The notes: a model not told the origin generated them from the sequence alone. A stretch of 64,000 nt of DNA from Cocos nucifera (GCA_006176705.1 QRFJ01004244.1:124001-188000); one strand, 5' to 3'; shown: positions 12,403-24,795, counted from the first letter of the stretch. Numbers and translations: made by a program.

Positions 12403-13530
12403 TTAACTTAAACTAAAACCTTTGCCTAAATCACTTATGTATATATTTCTAGGATTAGAGAAAACCCTGCCAGTAATCATTGCTTCTGACCTAACTCCTA
12501 AATAGAAAGACCAAGTAGTAGATGTTTTAAAAACATATAAGAAGGCCATAGGTTGGACCATCATTGATTTAAAAAGTATTAGTCTATCAATATGAATGCA
12601 CCACATTTATAGAGAAGATAATGCCAAACCAACTCGAGAAATGCAAAGACTACTCAACCTTAATATGCAAGAAGTAGTCAAAAAAAAAATTTAAATGGTT
12701 AGATGCTGATATTATTTATCCTATTTCTAATAGCCACTAGGTGAGTCCTACACAAGTTGTTCCAAAAAAATCTGGACTCATGATTGTCTGCACTGACCAT
12801 AGGGACCTAGTACCAACACAACTTTTCACTGGATGGCATGTCTGTATAGATTATCAAAAACTCAATACAGCCATCCAAAAAGATCACTTCTCATTATCCT
12901 TTATTGACCAAATCTTGGAGAGACTAGCTGGCTAATAATATTTTTGTTTTTAAGATGGATTCTTAGGATGTAACCAGATAGCAATCTATCAAGGAGATCA
13001 GGAAAAAACCACTTTCATATGTCCCTATGAAACTATTGCTTTCAATAGAATGCCTTTTGGACTGTATAATATACCTGCGATCTTTCAAAGATGCATGATG
13101 TCAATATTTTTTAACATGATAGGATATTTCTTGAAAATATTCATAGATAATTTTCTATTTTTGGAGAATCTTTTGAGAGGTGTCTTAATAATTTGAAGAA
13201 AATATTGCAACGATGTGAGGCTAATAGTTTTAAGGTGAGAAAAAAGCCACTTCATGGTTCAAGAAGGATTGTGCTAAGACATATAGTATCTAAGAGAGGG
13301 ATAGAGATAGATAAAGCAAAAGTTGACCTAATTTTTAAACTACTTCCACCTACTTCTGTCAAATAAATTCAATCCTTTCTTGGCCATGTAGGATTCTATC
13401 GTCACTTCATCAATGACACTTCTAAGATTTCTAGTCCTTTATGTAATCTACTAGCTAAGGATGTTACTTTTAACTTTGATGAAGATTGTCTTAAAGCTTA
13501 TGAATTCTTGAGAGAAGCTATAACCAAAGC
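12403..13530 (+). pseudogene. Gypsy-1 reverse transcriptase remnant
   Basis: Recognisable blocks in order are LGLEKTLPVIIASDLTPK and KKAIGWTIIDLKSIS (12447-12585). PTQVVPKKSGLMIV, then WHVCIDYQKLNTAIQKDHF and FIDQILERLAG follow (12747-12935). Then come YETIAFNRMPFGLYNIPAIF and FQRCMMSIF (about 13027-13110), and IQSFLGHVGFYRHFIND (about 13369-13420). These are the conserved RT blocks of Ty3/gypsy, Athila-like. The catalytic YxDD-type motif reads FIDN (13140-13151), so the second aspartate is gone. In-frame stops and frameshifts are frequent. RNA-templated DNA synthesis would have been its role. Confidence 0.85.
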
Positions 13531-13534
13531 TTCA

Positions 13535-13960
13535 ATCATTCAACCACCAAACTGATCACTATCTTTTGAAATTATGTGTGATCTTTCAGACTTTGCCATA
13601 GGAGCTATCTTGGGCCAAAGGATCAATAAATATCCCATAGTGATCTATTATGCTAGTAGAACTCTGAATGAAGCTCAAATGAATTATACCACAACTAAAA
13701 AAGAGTTACTATCTATAGTGTTTGTCCTAGAAAAATTTAGATCATATCTGTTAGGATCAAAAATCATGATCTATTTAGATCATTCAACTTTGAGATACCT
13801 GCTCTCAAAGAAAGATACTAAACCATGATTGATTAGATGGATTTTTTTGCTACAAGAATTTGATATAGAAATTTGAGATAAGAAGGGATCTAAAGATGTT
13901 ATAGTAGGCTATTTATCTAGGATCCTAGTTAAAGATAGTGAACTTGCATCAATCAGAGAA
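13535..13960 (+). pseudogene. Gypsy-1 RNase H remnant
   Basis: The longest open piece (13574-13828) reads [16 protein letters not shown], then [20 protein letters not shown] and [16 protein letters not shown], then [15 protein letters not shown]. These are the first Asp, the Glu and the next Asp motifs of gypsy RNase H. After a stop at 13826 it continues LIRWIFLLQEFDIEI, a stop, DKKGSKDVIVGYLSR. That is the standard link to integrase. All expected acidic residues in the first three motifs appear present, so this is the best-kept domain of the element. It is still broken by stops. Confidence 0.85.
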
Positions 13961-14149
13961 TCTTTTCCAAATAAGCAATTATTAGCACTTCCACATGTAA
14001 AGGCTCCTTGGTTTGTAGATATTGTTAATTACTTAGTTGTAGGATAAATTTCTGATGGCTGGTTTAAGAATGAAAAGAATCAATTCTTTGCTCAAATCAA
14101 ATATTATTTTTGAAAAGATCCTAAATTTTTTAGTATTTATATTGATCAA

Positions 14150-15316
14150 ATCATACGTAGATAGATGCCTGAATCTAAACAACTGAGTATCTTACAATTC
14201 TATCATACTCTTGCTTACGGAGGACATTTTTCTGGTCGAAAAACTATGGCCAAAGTATTGCAAAGTAGTTTTTATTAACCTACATTATCTAAAGATGTCT
14301 ACACTTTTAGCCAGGAATGTCTTAAGTGTCAAGCTTAGAAAATATTTCAAAGAAAGATATGATGCCTTTAAACCCCATTTTGGTAGTTAAAATTTTTGAT
14401 GTTTGGAAAATTAATTTTATGAAATCTTTTTCACCCTCCAAAGGTTTTGAATATATTTTGGTGCTCATCGATTATGTTTCTAAATGAATTGAAGCAATAG
14501 CAACACGAACCAATAATCATAAAGTAGTCTGAAAATTTATTCAAAAGAATATCTTTTTTAGGTTCGGACTTTCACATGCTATCATTGGCGATGGAGGTAC
14601 CCACTTCAGAAACTACCAGTTTCAAATACTACTACGAAAATATGGGATGACACATAAGATAGCTATACCATACCATCCGCAAACAAGTGGCCAAGTAGAA
14701 GTATCTAATAGGAAGATTAAGAATATCTTACAAAAGACTATTAGGCCTAATCGAAAAGATAGATCAGATCGATTAAATGATGCTTTATGGGCCTATAGGA
14801 TAGCTTATAAAACCTCTATTAGAATGTCTCTCTATAGATTAATCAATGAAAAAGCATGTCACCTTCCAGTAGAAATTGAACACAAAGTATATTAGGCAAT
14901 AAAGCAATTGAATTTTAATCTAAATCAAGCTGGTTCCAACCGAATGTTACAATTAAGCAAATTAGATGAATTAAGGTGAGAAGGTTATGAAAATTCAAAA
15001 ATCTAAAAAAAAAAAAAAAAAATCTAAAAAAAAAAAAAAAGCCTTTCTTGATAAATACATTTTGAGAAAAATCTTTAAGCCAAATCAACAAGTCTAGTTA
15101 TTTAACTCAAGACTTTGATTGTTTTCTGAAAAATTAAAATCTAGATGGGATGGACTTTATATAGTCAATCAAGTATTCCCACATAATATAATTAAACTCC
15201 ATGATCCTAGATCTAAGAATTTCTTTAAGGTAAATGGTCAAAAGCTTAAACCATATATTGAAGGGATATCATTAAACCAAACCATTGATCAAACAATATT
15301 AACAGACCCACAATGA
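14150..15316 (+). pseudogene. Gypsy-1 integrase remnant with C-terminal GPY/F-like domain
   Basis: The zinc-binding HHCC region is readable at about 14185-14340 (FYHTLAYGGHFSGRKTMAKV and ECLKCQA). The catalytic core follows: VLIDYVSK near 14461, [14 protein letters not shown] near 14581, and [20 protein letters not shown] at 14662-14721. These carry the D, D and E positions. [13 protein letters not shown] comes next. The C-terminal module at 15119-15316 reads KSRWDGLYIVNQVFPHNI and KVNGQKLKPYIEG, the GPY/F-type domain. Two A-runs (15005-15040) lie inside the linker. Stops and frame changes make it a pseudogene. Confidence 0.85.
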
Positions 15317-16440
15317 ATTGAGCTGCATTATGTCTGGCTGAAGATGGTAAACTTAGCACTTGTTGGAAAGCAACCCAATATTTCTTGCATCTAATTTATT
15401 TTTAGTTTATTTTTTTTTAGATTAGGTGGCTAGATTGGAGGAGAATCAAAGCTTCAAGACCCATACTGGACAAATAATAAAATTTTCATCCTTCTATTTT
15501 TCTTTCTCCATTGAAGATAATGTCGATTAAATTGAGGATAGAAAAAATTTTAAAAAAATTATTAAAAAATAAATTAAATTAAAAAAATTTAAAAAATCTT
15601 TGAAATTTTTGAAAAAAAATCAAAAAAAAACTTTTGAATAAACCATATTTTAGGAAAAAAAATCTTGAGCAAAATAAACTAGAAAAAGTAATAAAATTAG
15701 AAAGTATTTGCTAATGACTGTAACGAGTCAAAAAGTAGATTAGTTGGTCAAACTTTTAGTAGCCTACTTAGATTATTTAAAGGCTATCAGCCCTTTCAAT
15801 TGCACATGCACCCTAATAAAGTAAAGTAAGTATTGATTATAAGGCCAACTAAGGATTCAATTATCATTAAAAAATGATGATTAATATATCTCCCAATTAA
15901 AAAAACTTAAATTTAAGAAAAGAGTTACCTGCCTAAAATAAAAAATATAAAATATAAAGTATATGTGGATTATCCTAAGCTTAGTAACTAGATCTCTATA
16001 CCTAAGTCAAGTATGAAAGTTTACGTCAAATGGTGGAGGAAAGGCTAGGATGCTTAGCATGTTTAAAAAAAAATAAAAAGAAAAAAGATAGTGTGAAAGC
16101 TATCTTAATTCATGCACTTATCTTGGGGGTGTATACAAAATTAACCAAAATAGATGACAATAGAAGATACATTTATCCTTTAAATTAATATCTAAATACT
16201 AAGTTAGACTTCACAAACACAAGTACTAAAGATTTTTAGATGAATTTAATAAAAACTTTAGATTAGTCTGACCATAAAATTTGCTTCTGAAACTCAATAC
16301 TCAGTTAGTGATATTAAGCTAAACTTTTGATCTTCAATCCTAGAGCTATTTTTATGAAAAAGAATCTAAATGAAACATGGTAATTAATCAAGACTAATAT
16401 TGCATTGCTAAGAGACTAGCAATGAGTAAGTTAAGGAGTG
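15317..16440 (+). other. Gypsy-1 post-pol non-coding region and polypurine tract
   Basis: No gene is visible. A short hairpin-forming motif TTGTTGGAAAGCAACCCAA lies at 15359-15377, just after pol. The same motif follows the coding region of Gypsy-2 at 50321-50339. The region then resembles the Gypsy-2 spacer (ATTAGGTGG, CCATTGxAGATAATG). It ends in a purine-rich tract (AAGTTAAGGAGTG, 16428-16440) just before the LTR. Confidence 0.6.
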
Positions 16441-18085
16441 TAATAAGAATTACAAAATTTATTAGTAAAAATATTAATTTATTAATTAATTTATTTTTAT
16501 TTTTAAAAATTAATATTTTACTAATTTAATATAAAAAAATAAATTTATTAATAAAAAGAGCTCATTTTTTTATTCTAATAAAATAAATTTGGAGCCAATC
16601 TGATTTAAAATAAATTTGATATAAATTTTTAAAAAAATAATATTAAAAATAAAAATTAGCTTAGCTGGCTCATTCAGCTCAGCCGACTCATTCAACCAAA
16701 GTCGGTGCACTCAATCAAGCTATCATGCCTAGCTCAATTGGCGCGATAAGCCCAATCGATGCGCCAGTTAGCTGGCCCAGCCTGAGAAGCCGGCCCGTCA
16801 GCCCGCAAGCCCACACGCAGTAACTTATTAGACCCATCGGTGCACAGTGAACCGATCGATCGATCCACAAAATTAGATATAGATCGCCAGCTCAGCAGAA
16901 TGCGGTGAATCATCGATCGCCATGTGGCTGACATAGACCCTTAAGCGGTTCAAGAAAAAAATCATGCGGCTAATGGAGGCAAAATGGTAATTTCACATGC
17001 AAAGGCACATGGTGATTGGTTGTGGTCTTCGGCTTGCCCGATTTATAAGGTCTATAGGAGCAGTAAATGCACGATCGGAGGGCTATGCTCGTTGCCGATC
17101 AAGATCAGATGGTCCAGGTTATTTCCTTCTCTGATTCGATTTCAAGCTCCCCATTTGCGTGATCTGACGGCCCTAGAAGCTCTAGAGTTTGATTCGATGG
17201 CTGATGATGCTCCTGGAGGTGATTCAATCACCCAAACATGATCCGATGGCTGAAAACTCTCCATCAGATGTGATCAGACGGCTAGAATTCAATCCAAGCA
17301 GATTTGGGCTATTACACATTGATTTTCAGTGTTTTTTGGACCCTTGGATTGCTATTTGATGGCCAAAACTCATGGAACTCAACAGAATTCTATCCTAGTA
17401 GAGTTTTAAGTTGATTTTTACTTGGATTCCTTCATATAAAAGAATCTGCATGATGATTTAGTCCTACACTACCTAGCAGAAAAGGTTTCAGCCCTCCAAC
17501 ACCTATTTAAAGATCCCAAGATTTTAGAGTTGAGGCATCTGATCCAGGAGAAGCCATGGTATAGGATGGAAGTCAGACTTTTGGCTGAAGATTGTTTTGA
17601 GGTAGATGGTGCCGAGAGGAAGAGCCAGACTTTTACGCCACTCCACATCGCCACTGATATGAGATTAAAAGCTTTGTTTTAGTTTTTATTTTTTTTCTTT
17701 TCTTTTCAATTATTATACTTAAATTCTAAATTTTTATTTTAATATAAAGTTTATTATCTTGCTCTTTAAATTTTAGTTATTTCCTACTCTTTAAATTCTG
17801 CTTCTTTAATTCTAATTGCTCTTTAATTTCTTTGCAAGTAGATATTAAGATCTAAATAGTAGATCTTAGTACCAAGTTAATTTTTCTGCAATATTTAAAT
17901 TCTATTTTTTAATTTTTTAGCTTCAAAACTCTTTTTTTTCTTTTCATAAAAATCAAAAATTTTAAAATTAAATTACTGCTTTCCTATGGATTCAATCCAA
18001 CTCATTACTGTCTATGTGTTCTTAATCATCTTAAAAGAAGTCAAAATTAAACTAATAATTATGGTATTTTAACGACGATATCGCA
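16441..18085 (+). mobile_element. Gypsy-1 3' LTR
   Basis: The LTR starts TAATAAGAAT (an expected TG mutated to TA) after the polypurine tract. It ends near ACGATATCGCA at 18085, by analogy with the ACGATAGCGATCA end of Gypsy-2. A GC-richer middle (16660-17300) has motifs such as GATCAGATGG that recur in the gypsy LTR at 25976-27720. The frames at 16734-16934, 16984-17241 and 17469-17654 are inside the LTR and not supported. Ends are approximate. Confidence 0.6.
17435..17440 (+). promoter_or_regulatory. TATA box of Gypsy-1 LTR
   Basis: TATAAA in the context TTCATATAAAAG lies about 1 kb into the LTR, at the position where other gypsy LTRs in this window have their TATA box. Confidence 0.5.
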
Positions 18086-19031
18086 ATCTATCAAATATAT
18101 AGACTTTAGATCAATTCCTTTCTACTTTATCTGACTTAGTGCATAACTTCATAGGTTCAAACACTAAGTCGGTAGCGTAGGAATAGTTTCCTATACTAAT
18201 CAAATTTACCATCTAGCAATGATTCCTGATATCCGGATAAACTGAATATTTGTAAAGCAATATTCAAGAATCTCGACATATGATTACCGCATGATTCGTT
18301 CCTTTAACCCTAAATGCTCAAGATGATCTAGGATTTGCTGTCAACTCTAAATGAGTCATCCACATTATATTTCAACCTTTCAAATACATCACATGGAGTA
18401 CTCTGACCAAGGTTTTACTAAATTGAAATACAGTGATGCATTATCTCTAGTAGTCCGGAGGGATCAATCCTATCTTAACTCATACACAGACTTCATAAGT
18501 ATTTGACTGTACCTAGTAACCTTCCATCACTATATTAAAAATGCAGATAGTCTGATACCAAAGCACAATAAGTTGCTTGCAAGTCACCATGGTGTTCTCA
18601 GATTTGAGAAACATTCATGTCCATATCCTTTGCGAGTTACTCTTGATGGTAGAGCACTCGGTAGTGAGTTATTGTTTGGTGACGATGTACTTCTATATCT
18701 CACCTATATGCCATACTAGTGTCACACACTCCTTGGTTACGAGAACAACCAACCAACATGGCACACAATGATCTATACTCAACAAATATCATCATCCTAT
18801 TTAATGACTATTATTTGATCACAAACAGATTTAAGAACTAAACAATAAATCTTTCTTTATCAATTTAAATAGTCCTTAGGACTTCATCATAACATAAGGG
18901 TTTGTAAAAAGAAAATACATAATTTATGATGAAAAAGCTAAATAATATTTATTAGTAATTAATTTATATATATTTACATAAGCTCTATCGTTAATAGGCT
19001 GATGATTGACTTTGTGACATAATTTTCAATA
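18086..19031 (-). mobile_element. Copia-2 3' LTR, truncated (minus strand)
   Basis: On the minus strand the LTR starts TATTGAAAATT at 19031, next to a polypurine tract (plus-strand complement ACTCCCACTTG, 19032-19042). It then aligns along Copia-1's LTR, including GGTGACTTGCAAGCAAC (reverse complement near 18568-18592). Only about 950 bp of an expected 2.7 kb remains. The left end abuts Gypsy-1's LTR. The frame at 18577-18771 is not a gene. Confidence 0.65.
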
Positions 19032-19042
19032 ACTCCCACTTG

Positions 19043-21012
19043 GACTAATGCCAATTGGTACAGTATCGTATATCCATCTTTGACTTATGATCATCGAACT
19101 CCTTAGCCACAAGAACTTCATGAATGAATCGATCAGGTTCTTCTTTCTATCAATCTTTTAAAGATCGACATCATCTCAATCTACGATCTCTAGGATAAGA
19201 TGGTAAAGACATAGAATATGCTTCATTCGCTGATGTTTCTTTAGTTCTTTCGTCTAAGCAATGGCTCTAGTACTATCGTAGTAGAGCAGAACTGGATCAT
19301 CAAGGAAGGATGCCATTTCGAGTTTGATGATAAATTTGCTTAGCTACATAGCTTTCTTGGTAGCATCAGATACTGCGATGTACTCTGCCTCGCAAACTAA
19401 GTCAACCATAGTATGCTGCTTGAACCTTTTTCAGCAGACTGCTCCACCATTAAGGATAAACATGTATCCTGACATACTCTTGCTATCATCATGATCAGAT
19501 TGAAAACTAGAGTCTATAAACTCTCAAAGTTTTAAATCTAATTTACCATAAATAAGCCACTGATCCTTAGTATTTTTCAAATACTTAAGGATGGTTTTCA
19601 CAACCTTCTAATGGTTCTCCTCTGGATCAGACTGGTATTCACTCACTACCTCTAGTGAGTATGCCACATCTAGTGTCATATATGTCATGGCGTACATGAT
19701 AGAATCCACCATCGATGCATATGAAATTCTACTCACATACTCTCTCTTAAAGGATTGTTGGACAATCCTTCTTTGAGAAAAATATTTCATAGCCTATCAG
19801 AAGATAGTCTTTCTTGAAATTCTCCATACTGAACCTTTTTAGCACAGTATCAATGTATATGGACTGAGACAAACTAGGCAATCTCTTAAATCTATCTCTA
19901 TAAATCTTCATTCCTAGGATATAGGATGCTTCTCTCAAGTTCTTTATGAAAAACTATGACGACGGCCAAACATTTATTTCTTATAATGCAGAGACATCAT
20001 TCCTGATTAAGAGAATGTTATCTATATACAATACAAGGAATACTACCACTAAACCATTGGTCTACTTGTATATGCATGGTTCTTCTCCATTCTTCACAAA
20101 GCTATATGTTTTGATCATCTTATCAAAATGTATGTTTCAACTCTAAGATGCCTACTTCAATCCATAAATGGATCTCTGAAGCTTGTATACCTTAGACTCA
20201 TCTATGGATGTGAATCTTTCAGGTTGTATCATATACACCTCTTCATCCAACTCTTCATTTAGGAAGGCTATCTTCACATTCATTTGCTAGATTTCATAGT
20301 CTAGATGTGCTGCTATTACAAGCATGATTCAAATGGACTTGAGCATTGATACAAGAGAAAACATCTCGTCATAGTCTATACCATAATATTGATGATACTT
20401 TTTGGCAACCAAACAGACTTTATAGGTCTCCACTTTTCTATTTGGCCCTTTTTTCTTTTGAAGATCCACTAACATTCTATGGATTTTATCCCTTTAGATG
20501 GATCAACTAATGTCCATATATCATTGACCTTCATGGACTCTATTTCGAATTTCATGGCTTCAAGCCATTTATTAGAGTTGGATCTTTACATTGCATCTAT
20601 ATAGATGATTGGATCATCATCATTCTTATCGAGCCTGATAGGATTACCATTTCGGACCAAAAAATCATAGTATTTATCTGGCTGATACAGTACTCTACTG
20701 GAACACCTTAAGAATGTAGATACATTGAGTTTCAGATTTAATCTAATCAAATCTAGTTCAGGTTCAGCTACTTGTGTCCATTTTTCTACCTATCAAACAT
20801 CATTAAGCTCGATCTTAGAGGTATTAGTTCCTTCACCAAGGAACTTCTTTTCTAAAATGACTATCTTAAAGCTGATGAACACCTTTTTTTCATTAGTAAA
20901 GTAGAAACAATATTCTTTGATTTCTTTTGGGTACCCAATAAAAAAGCATCTGTCAAATCTAAGTCCGAGCTTGTTCGTCATTAAATGTTTGACATAAGCT
21001 AGACACCCCTAA
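19043..21012 (-). pseudogene. Copia-2 pol remnant, 3' part (RT and RNase H, minus strand)
   Basis: Minus-strand frames read as Ty1/copia. They are SYASMVDSIMYAMTYMTLDV and AYSLEVVSEYQSDPEENH (19608-19790), and ASYILGMKIYRDRFKRLPSL with SQSIYIDTVLKRFSMENFKK (19747-19938). LGLRFDRCFFIGYPKEIKE and KKVFISFKIVILEKKFLGEG lie at 20793-20981. The order from right to left is integrase-RT linker, RT, RNase H. Just left of the insertion at 21018 the frame reads KI-stop-GCLAYVKHLMTNKL, where the usual Trp is TAG. Many other stops are present. The same protein continues on the far side of the inserted element at 24460. Confidence 0.8.
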
Positions 21013-21017
21013 ATCTT
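21013..21017. repeat. Target-site duplication ATCTT (left copy)
   Basis: ATCTT directly flanks the left LTR and recurs at 24455-24459 after the right LTR. Removing the element and one copy rejoins the Copia-2 integrase sequence in frame (HTLKI, stop, GC). Confidence 0.85.
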
Positions 21018-21913
21018 TATTACCGTCCACAATATTTCAGGCATCACCTAGCTTTAATACCAAATTATAGACCTATGATATCACTTGAACGCCAATCATC
21101 CTGGACATCACAAGCACCCCGATACCATGTTGCAGAAGCTCCTGATCTTTAGCATGAATCTAATGAAACCTATGATGTTCTCTATGGGCAGCACACCACC
21201 GATCCTCCACCTGGATCTGTGATGGGGCACCTCCCTCCTTAGGCTTGAGGGAGATGGCTCTTTCTCTAGGCCTTCTTCAAGAATCCTAGGGTGGCAACTC
21301 TAAAGAGAAGAGAATAAGAGAGTTGAGGGAGAAAAGATCTATATTGATTCCAACCTTTTTAAAACCCTAATACAACCTATGTATTTATACATAGCCATTA
21401 GGCCCGACCAAAAAACTCTCCGACTAACCCAATACATGAAAGCACTCACTAAGCCCATGTACACCCATGTCTCCCATGCTCTCATCCTCTAGATCTAGAT
21501 CCGATCCATACATGAATTAGCCCCCTTAAGACCTCTCAAATCAGGTCTTAAGATCCTTAGGATCATCCCAGATCCTAACCCAAAATAGACCCTCGCGTAA
21601 CTCTGCCCACGCACTAAGTCGGCTAAGTTCCATTGGGTCGGCTCAGTTTCAGTCCTGTGCCATGCCAGTGGTCTCGAATGCACAGCTCTCTGTTTTGCCT
21701 ATGTTCTGAGACTTAGTCAACCCAGTTTTGGACTGAGCCAGCTAACCTATAGAAAATCTTCTTTCTACAGTCTTAATTTTTTGGCTTTGATTTCTTACTT
21801 CACCTTGTATCCCAGATCTCTAAAGCACCAACCAAGCTCCTGAAATCTCCAGAGCCAACCCCTTGACTCCTCCCGTGGCCTTCTAAGGCTTGGGAGTACC
21901 ATAAATTCTCATA
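21018..21913 (-). repeat. LTR (3' LTR of the non-autonomous element)
   Basis: It aligns along its whole length with 23521-24454, sharing for example AGACCTCTCAAAT, CATACATGAATTAGCC and the CTTGGGAGxACCATAAAT end. It begins TATTACCG and ends CTCATA on the plus strand. The frame at 21495-21683 is internal and unsupported. Confidence 0.85.
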
Positions 21914-23520
21914 ATCTCCATCTTGGTGCCCCAAGCCTTGGCAAACCCCTTGGCAATGACCTCCTGCATGTTCTCATTGTCCCTACACACTCAACAGCCC
22001 CTTGTGCAAACATCGCCTCCGTCAATCCTCTTCAGCTATTATGCATCCTTAAGGCCTTTGGAATGACCGCCTCTACCGCTAAAAATCTGTGCTTACTTTT
22101 TGGTACCATCCTAAAATTATAGGATCCCTTCTACTTAGCAGTTGCATCATCTTCTCTGAACTTACCTAGAGAACCTACAACATTCCTGCACTAGCACATG
22201 CTATACCATCTAATATAATCTCCTCAGAGCTACGTCTGTCCACCTACACGCACTGCTCCACCTAAAACTGTGCATCACCAATGCTCTGAACTCATGCCAA
22301 ATTTTTTCTCCACTTATGAAGCCACCACTGCGAAGCTCCACCTATATCTAAAGTCCATCTAGTGCCATATAAGCCAACTCTATCACCGAGTCCTTCGAGA
22401 CCAATCACTCAATACTGCACTGCTGAGCCTACCACTGCACCTCGAACATCGTCACTATCCCTTCGAACCCTCCGTACTTTATGGACCCCTTCAAAGTCAT
22501 CTCAAATATCTCCACAATCTGCAGACACCTTCAAAACCCAAAAGCTCATCCAACTCTTCTGAAATCAGTGACTGAATCCTAAAAAATTCCATCCTAGTCC
22601 TTCTCTTCTGCTCCTACACCAGCCATCGCTTCAGTTGCATCCGGAGAACCATGCTCCACCTGAACCGCGATTCTTCCTGGTGTCCCTATAGAAAAAACCT
22701 AATCCATGATACTTTCGACTGCTAGAGATCTCCTAGCGCTCCTTGAGACCCCCTGGCTCTCCCTAAGACCTACATCTGATCTTTCTGAGATACCACTGAC
22801 ACTCTCTGCTGAGATACACTCCTTTGCTGCTGCACCATCGAGCCTCTCTCAGCCCCGTGCCTTCAGAAAAGCACTCCTGCAGTACTCCAGCACTCCCTGA
22901 CTCATCTCTACGTCGCTCTACAGCCATCCAACCCTAATCTATTGGACCTCCATGGATCATCCATCTCCATCACTTAAGATTTCATAAATCCATGCTCTGA
23001 TCAAACCACTAAATACATTTCCAACTACTTTTCCATCTTCCAGACTTCAAAGGATGTATAGTCACTTCTTCAGCCTTCCTTCGACCATTATCCCTTAGGA
23101 AACCTCTCTTCAACGGCCCTACACTGACTATCTTTTTAGAGAATTCTGATGCTCTCTACTGAGATACCTTCCTCGACTGCTGTATCATCGAGCCTCTCTC
23201 AGCTCTGCATCTCCAGAAAAGTGCTACTGCAGCACTCCAGTGCTCCCTGCCTATCACATAATCATCATACATCCCGACCTTTCCACCAAGATCGATCAGC
23301 AAATCATGCACCAAATCCTTCCATCCCAAAAAAATTTCTTTTCGTTAATCCTTTCAACCTCCACCTTCAACTCGTTGCTCCCGGTTGGCCAAACCACAGC
23401 AATAACAAGGTAGATTTGAGACATACCATGGAATTCTTGTGTAGATTTTTGATTTCATCTTGTACGACTTTTTCTTTCCTTTCATGCACCATTAGGCTCT
23501 GAAACTTAACTCTGATACCA
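21914..23520 (-). other. Internal region of the non-autonomous element
   Basis: About 1.6 kb, comparatively GC-rich, with no RT, RNase H, integrase or protease motif on either strand. A segment of about 105 bp occurs twice (22797-22905 and 23145-23250, sharing CATCGAGCCTCTCTCAG). The plus-strand frames at 22362-22562, 22706-22900 and 23149-23502 are Ser/Pro-rich, run antisense to the element and are probably not genes. Confidence 0.6.
23508..23520 (-). other. Primer-binding site (Met-tRNA type) of the non-autonomous element
   Basis: The minus strand reads TGGTATCAGAGTT starting immediately at the LTR end. This matches the initiator Met-tRNA 3' end used by many plant LTR retrotransposons. Confidence 0.8.
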
Positions 23521-24454
23521 TATTGTCGTCCACAACGTTGCAGACATCACCTAGCTCTGATACCAAATTATAGACCCATGATATCGCTTAAATGCCAATC
23601 ATCCTTGATATCACAAGCACCCCGATACGATGTTGCGGAAGCTCCTGATCTTTAGCATGGATCTGAAGGAACCTATGACATTCTCTATGGGCAGCACACC
23701 ATCGATCCTCCATCTGGATCTGTGATGGGGCGCCTCCCTTCTTGGGTTTGAGGGAGACACCCCCCTTCTCTAGGGCTTCTTCAAGAATTCTAGGATGGCA
23801 ACTCTAGAGAGAAGAGAAGAAGAGAGTTGAGGGAGAAAAGGTCTGTATTGATTTCAACCTTTTTAAAATTCTAATACAATCTATGTATTTATACATAGCC
23901 ATTAGGCCCGACCAAAAAACTTTCCGACTAACCCAATACATGAAAGCACTCATCGAGCCCATGTACACCCATGTCTCCCATGCTCTCATCCTCTAGTTCT
24001 AGACCCAATCCATACATGAATTAGCCTCTTTAAGACCTCTCAAATTAGGTCTTAAAACTCCTAGGATCATCTCAGACCCTAGCCCAAAATAGATTCTCAC
24101 GTAACTCTACCCATGCATTGAGCCTGCCCAGTCTCAGCACTGAGCCGACTAAGTTCCACTAGGTTGGCTTAGTTTGAAATTGAGCCGATCTAGTCTTATA
24201 TTGTACCGACAGTCTTGAACGTCCAGCTCTCTATTTTGCCTATGCTTTGAAACTTAGCCGATCCAGTTTTGGACTGAGTCGGGTAACCTGTAGAAAATCT
24301 TCTTTCTGTAATCTTGATTCTCCAACTTTAGTTTCTTGCTTCACCTTGTGTTCCAGATCTTCGAAGCACCAACCAAGCCCCTAAAATCCCTGGAGCTAAC
24401 CCCTTGACTCTTCCTATGGCCTTCCAAGGCTTGGGAGCACCATAAATCCTCATA
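23521..24454 (-). repeat. LTR (5' LTR of the non-autonomous element)
   Basis: On the plus strand it runs from TATTGTCG to CTCATA, followed by the ATCTT duplication at 24455-24459. Compared with the left LTR it has about 40 extra bases, mainly around 24130-24220. The frame at 23804-23989 is internal and unsupported. Confidence 0.85.
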
Positions 24455-24459
24455 ATCTT

Positions 24460-24795
24460 AAGGTGTGAGAATACTAGCTTATGCCTATCTATATCTCATA
24501 TAGTATTTTAGCTACAAACTTACTCAGAATCCTATTAAGAATATAACATACCGATTTGAATGTATATCCCCAAAAGAAAATCGACAAACTGGCAAAGCCC
24601 ATCATGAAATAAACCATGTCTGATAGGATTTGATTCTTCCTTTCTGATGCACCATTGTGTTATGGTATCCTAAGAGGAGTCTATTATGAGGAAATTCTAT
24701 TATCTTCTAGATATGTTAGAAACTCACTAGAAAGATACTCACCCCCTCAGTTTGAACCTATAGGGTCACACTCAAAAGAAGTATTTATTTGATCA
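24460..24795 (-). pseudogene. Copia-2 integrase remnant (minus strand, right of the insertion)
   Basis: Read on the minus strand from 24795 to 24460 it gives GGEYLSSEFLTYLEDNRI. Then come HNGASERKNQILSDMVYFMM, GFASLSIFFWGY and LNRI-like pieces, ending in SHTL at the insertion. This is the second half of the copia integrase core, with the conserved GGEY and HNG-x-ER segments containing the catalytic Glu. Several stops are present. It joins directly to the remnant at 21012 when the inserted element is removed. Confidence 0.8.

Larger units (their letters stand above)
21018..24454 (-). mobile_element. Complete non-autonomous LTR retrotransposon in Copia-2
   Basis: Two direct repeats of 896 and 934 bp flank about 1.6 kb without any recognisable pol gene. 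On the minus strand a Met-tRNA-type primer-binding site follows the right LTR directly. A purine-rich GGCACCAAGATGGAGAT precedes the left LTR. The element therefore points to the left. A perfect 5-bp duplication flanks it. The LTR termini are unusual: TATG at the 5' end and CAATA at the 3' end on the coding strand. The first minus-strand codons after the primer site read MVHERKEKVVQDEIKNL, which could be a short gag-like start. Mobilisation would have needed enzymes from another element. Confidence 0.85.

Noticed and set aside
22362..23502. Ser/Pro-rich plus-strand frames inside the non-autonomous LTR element
   Set aside because: They run antisense to the element and partly fall in a duplicated segment. 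No family resemblance.
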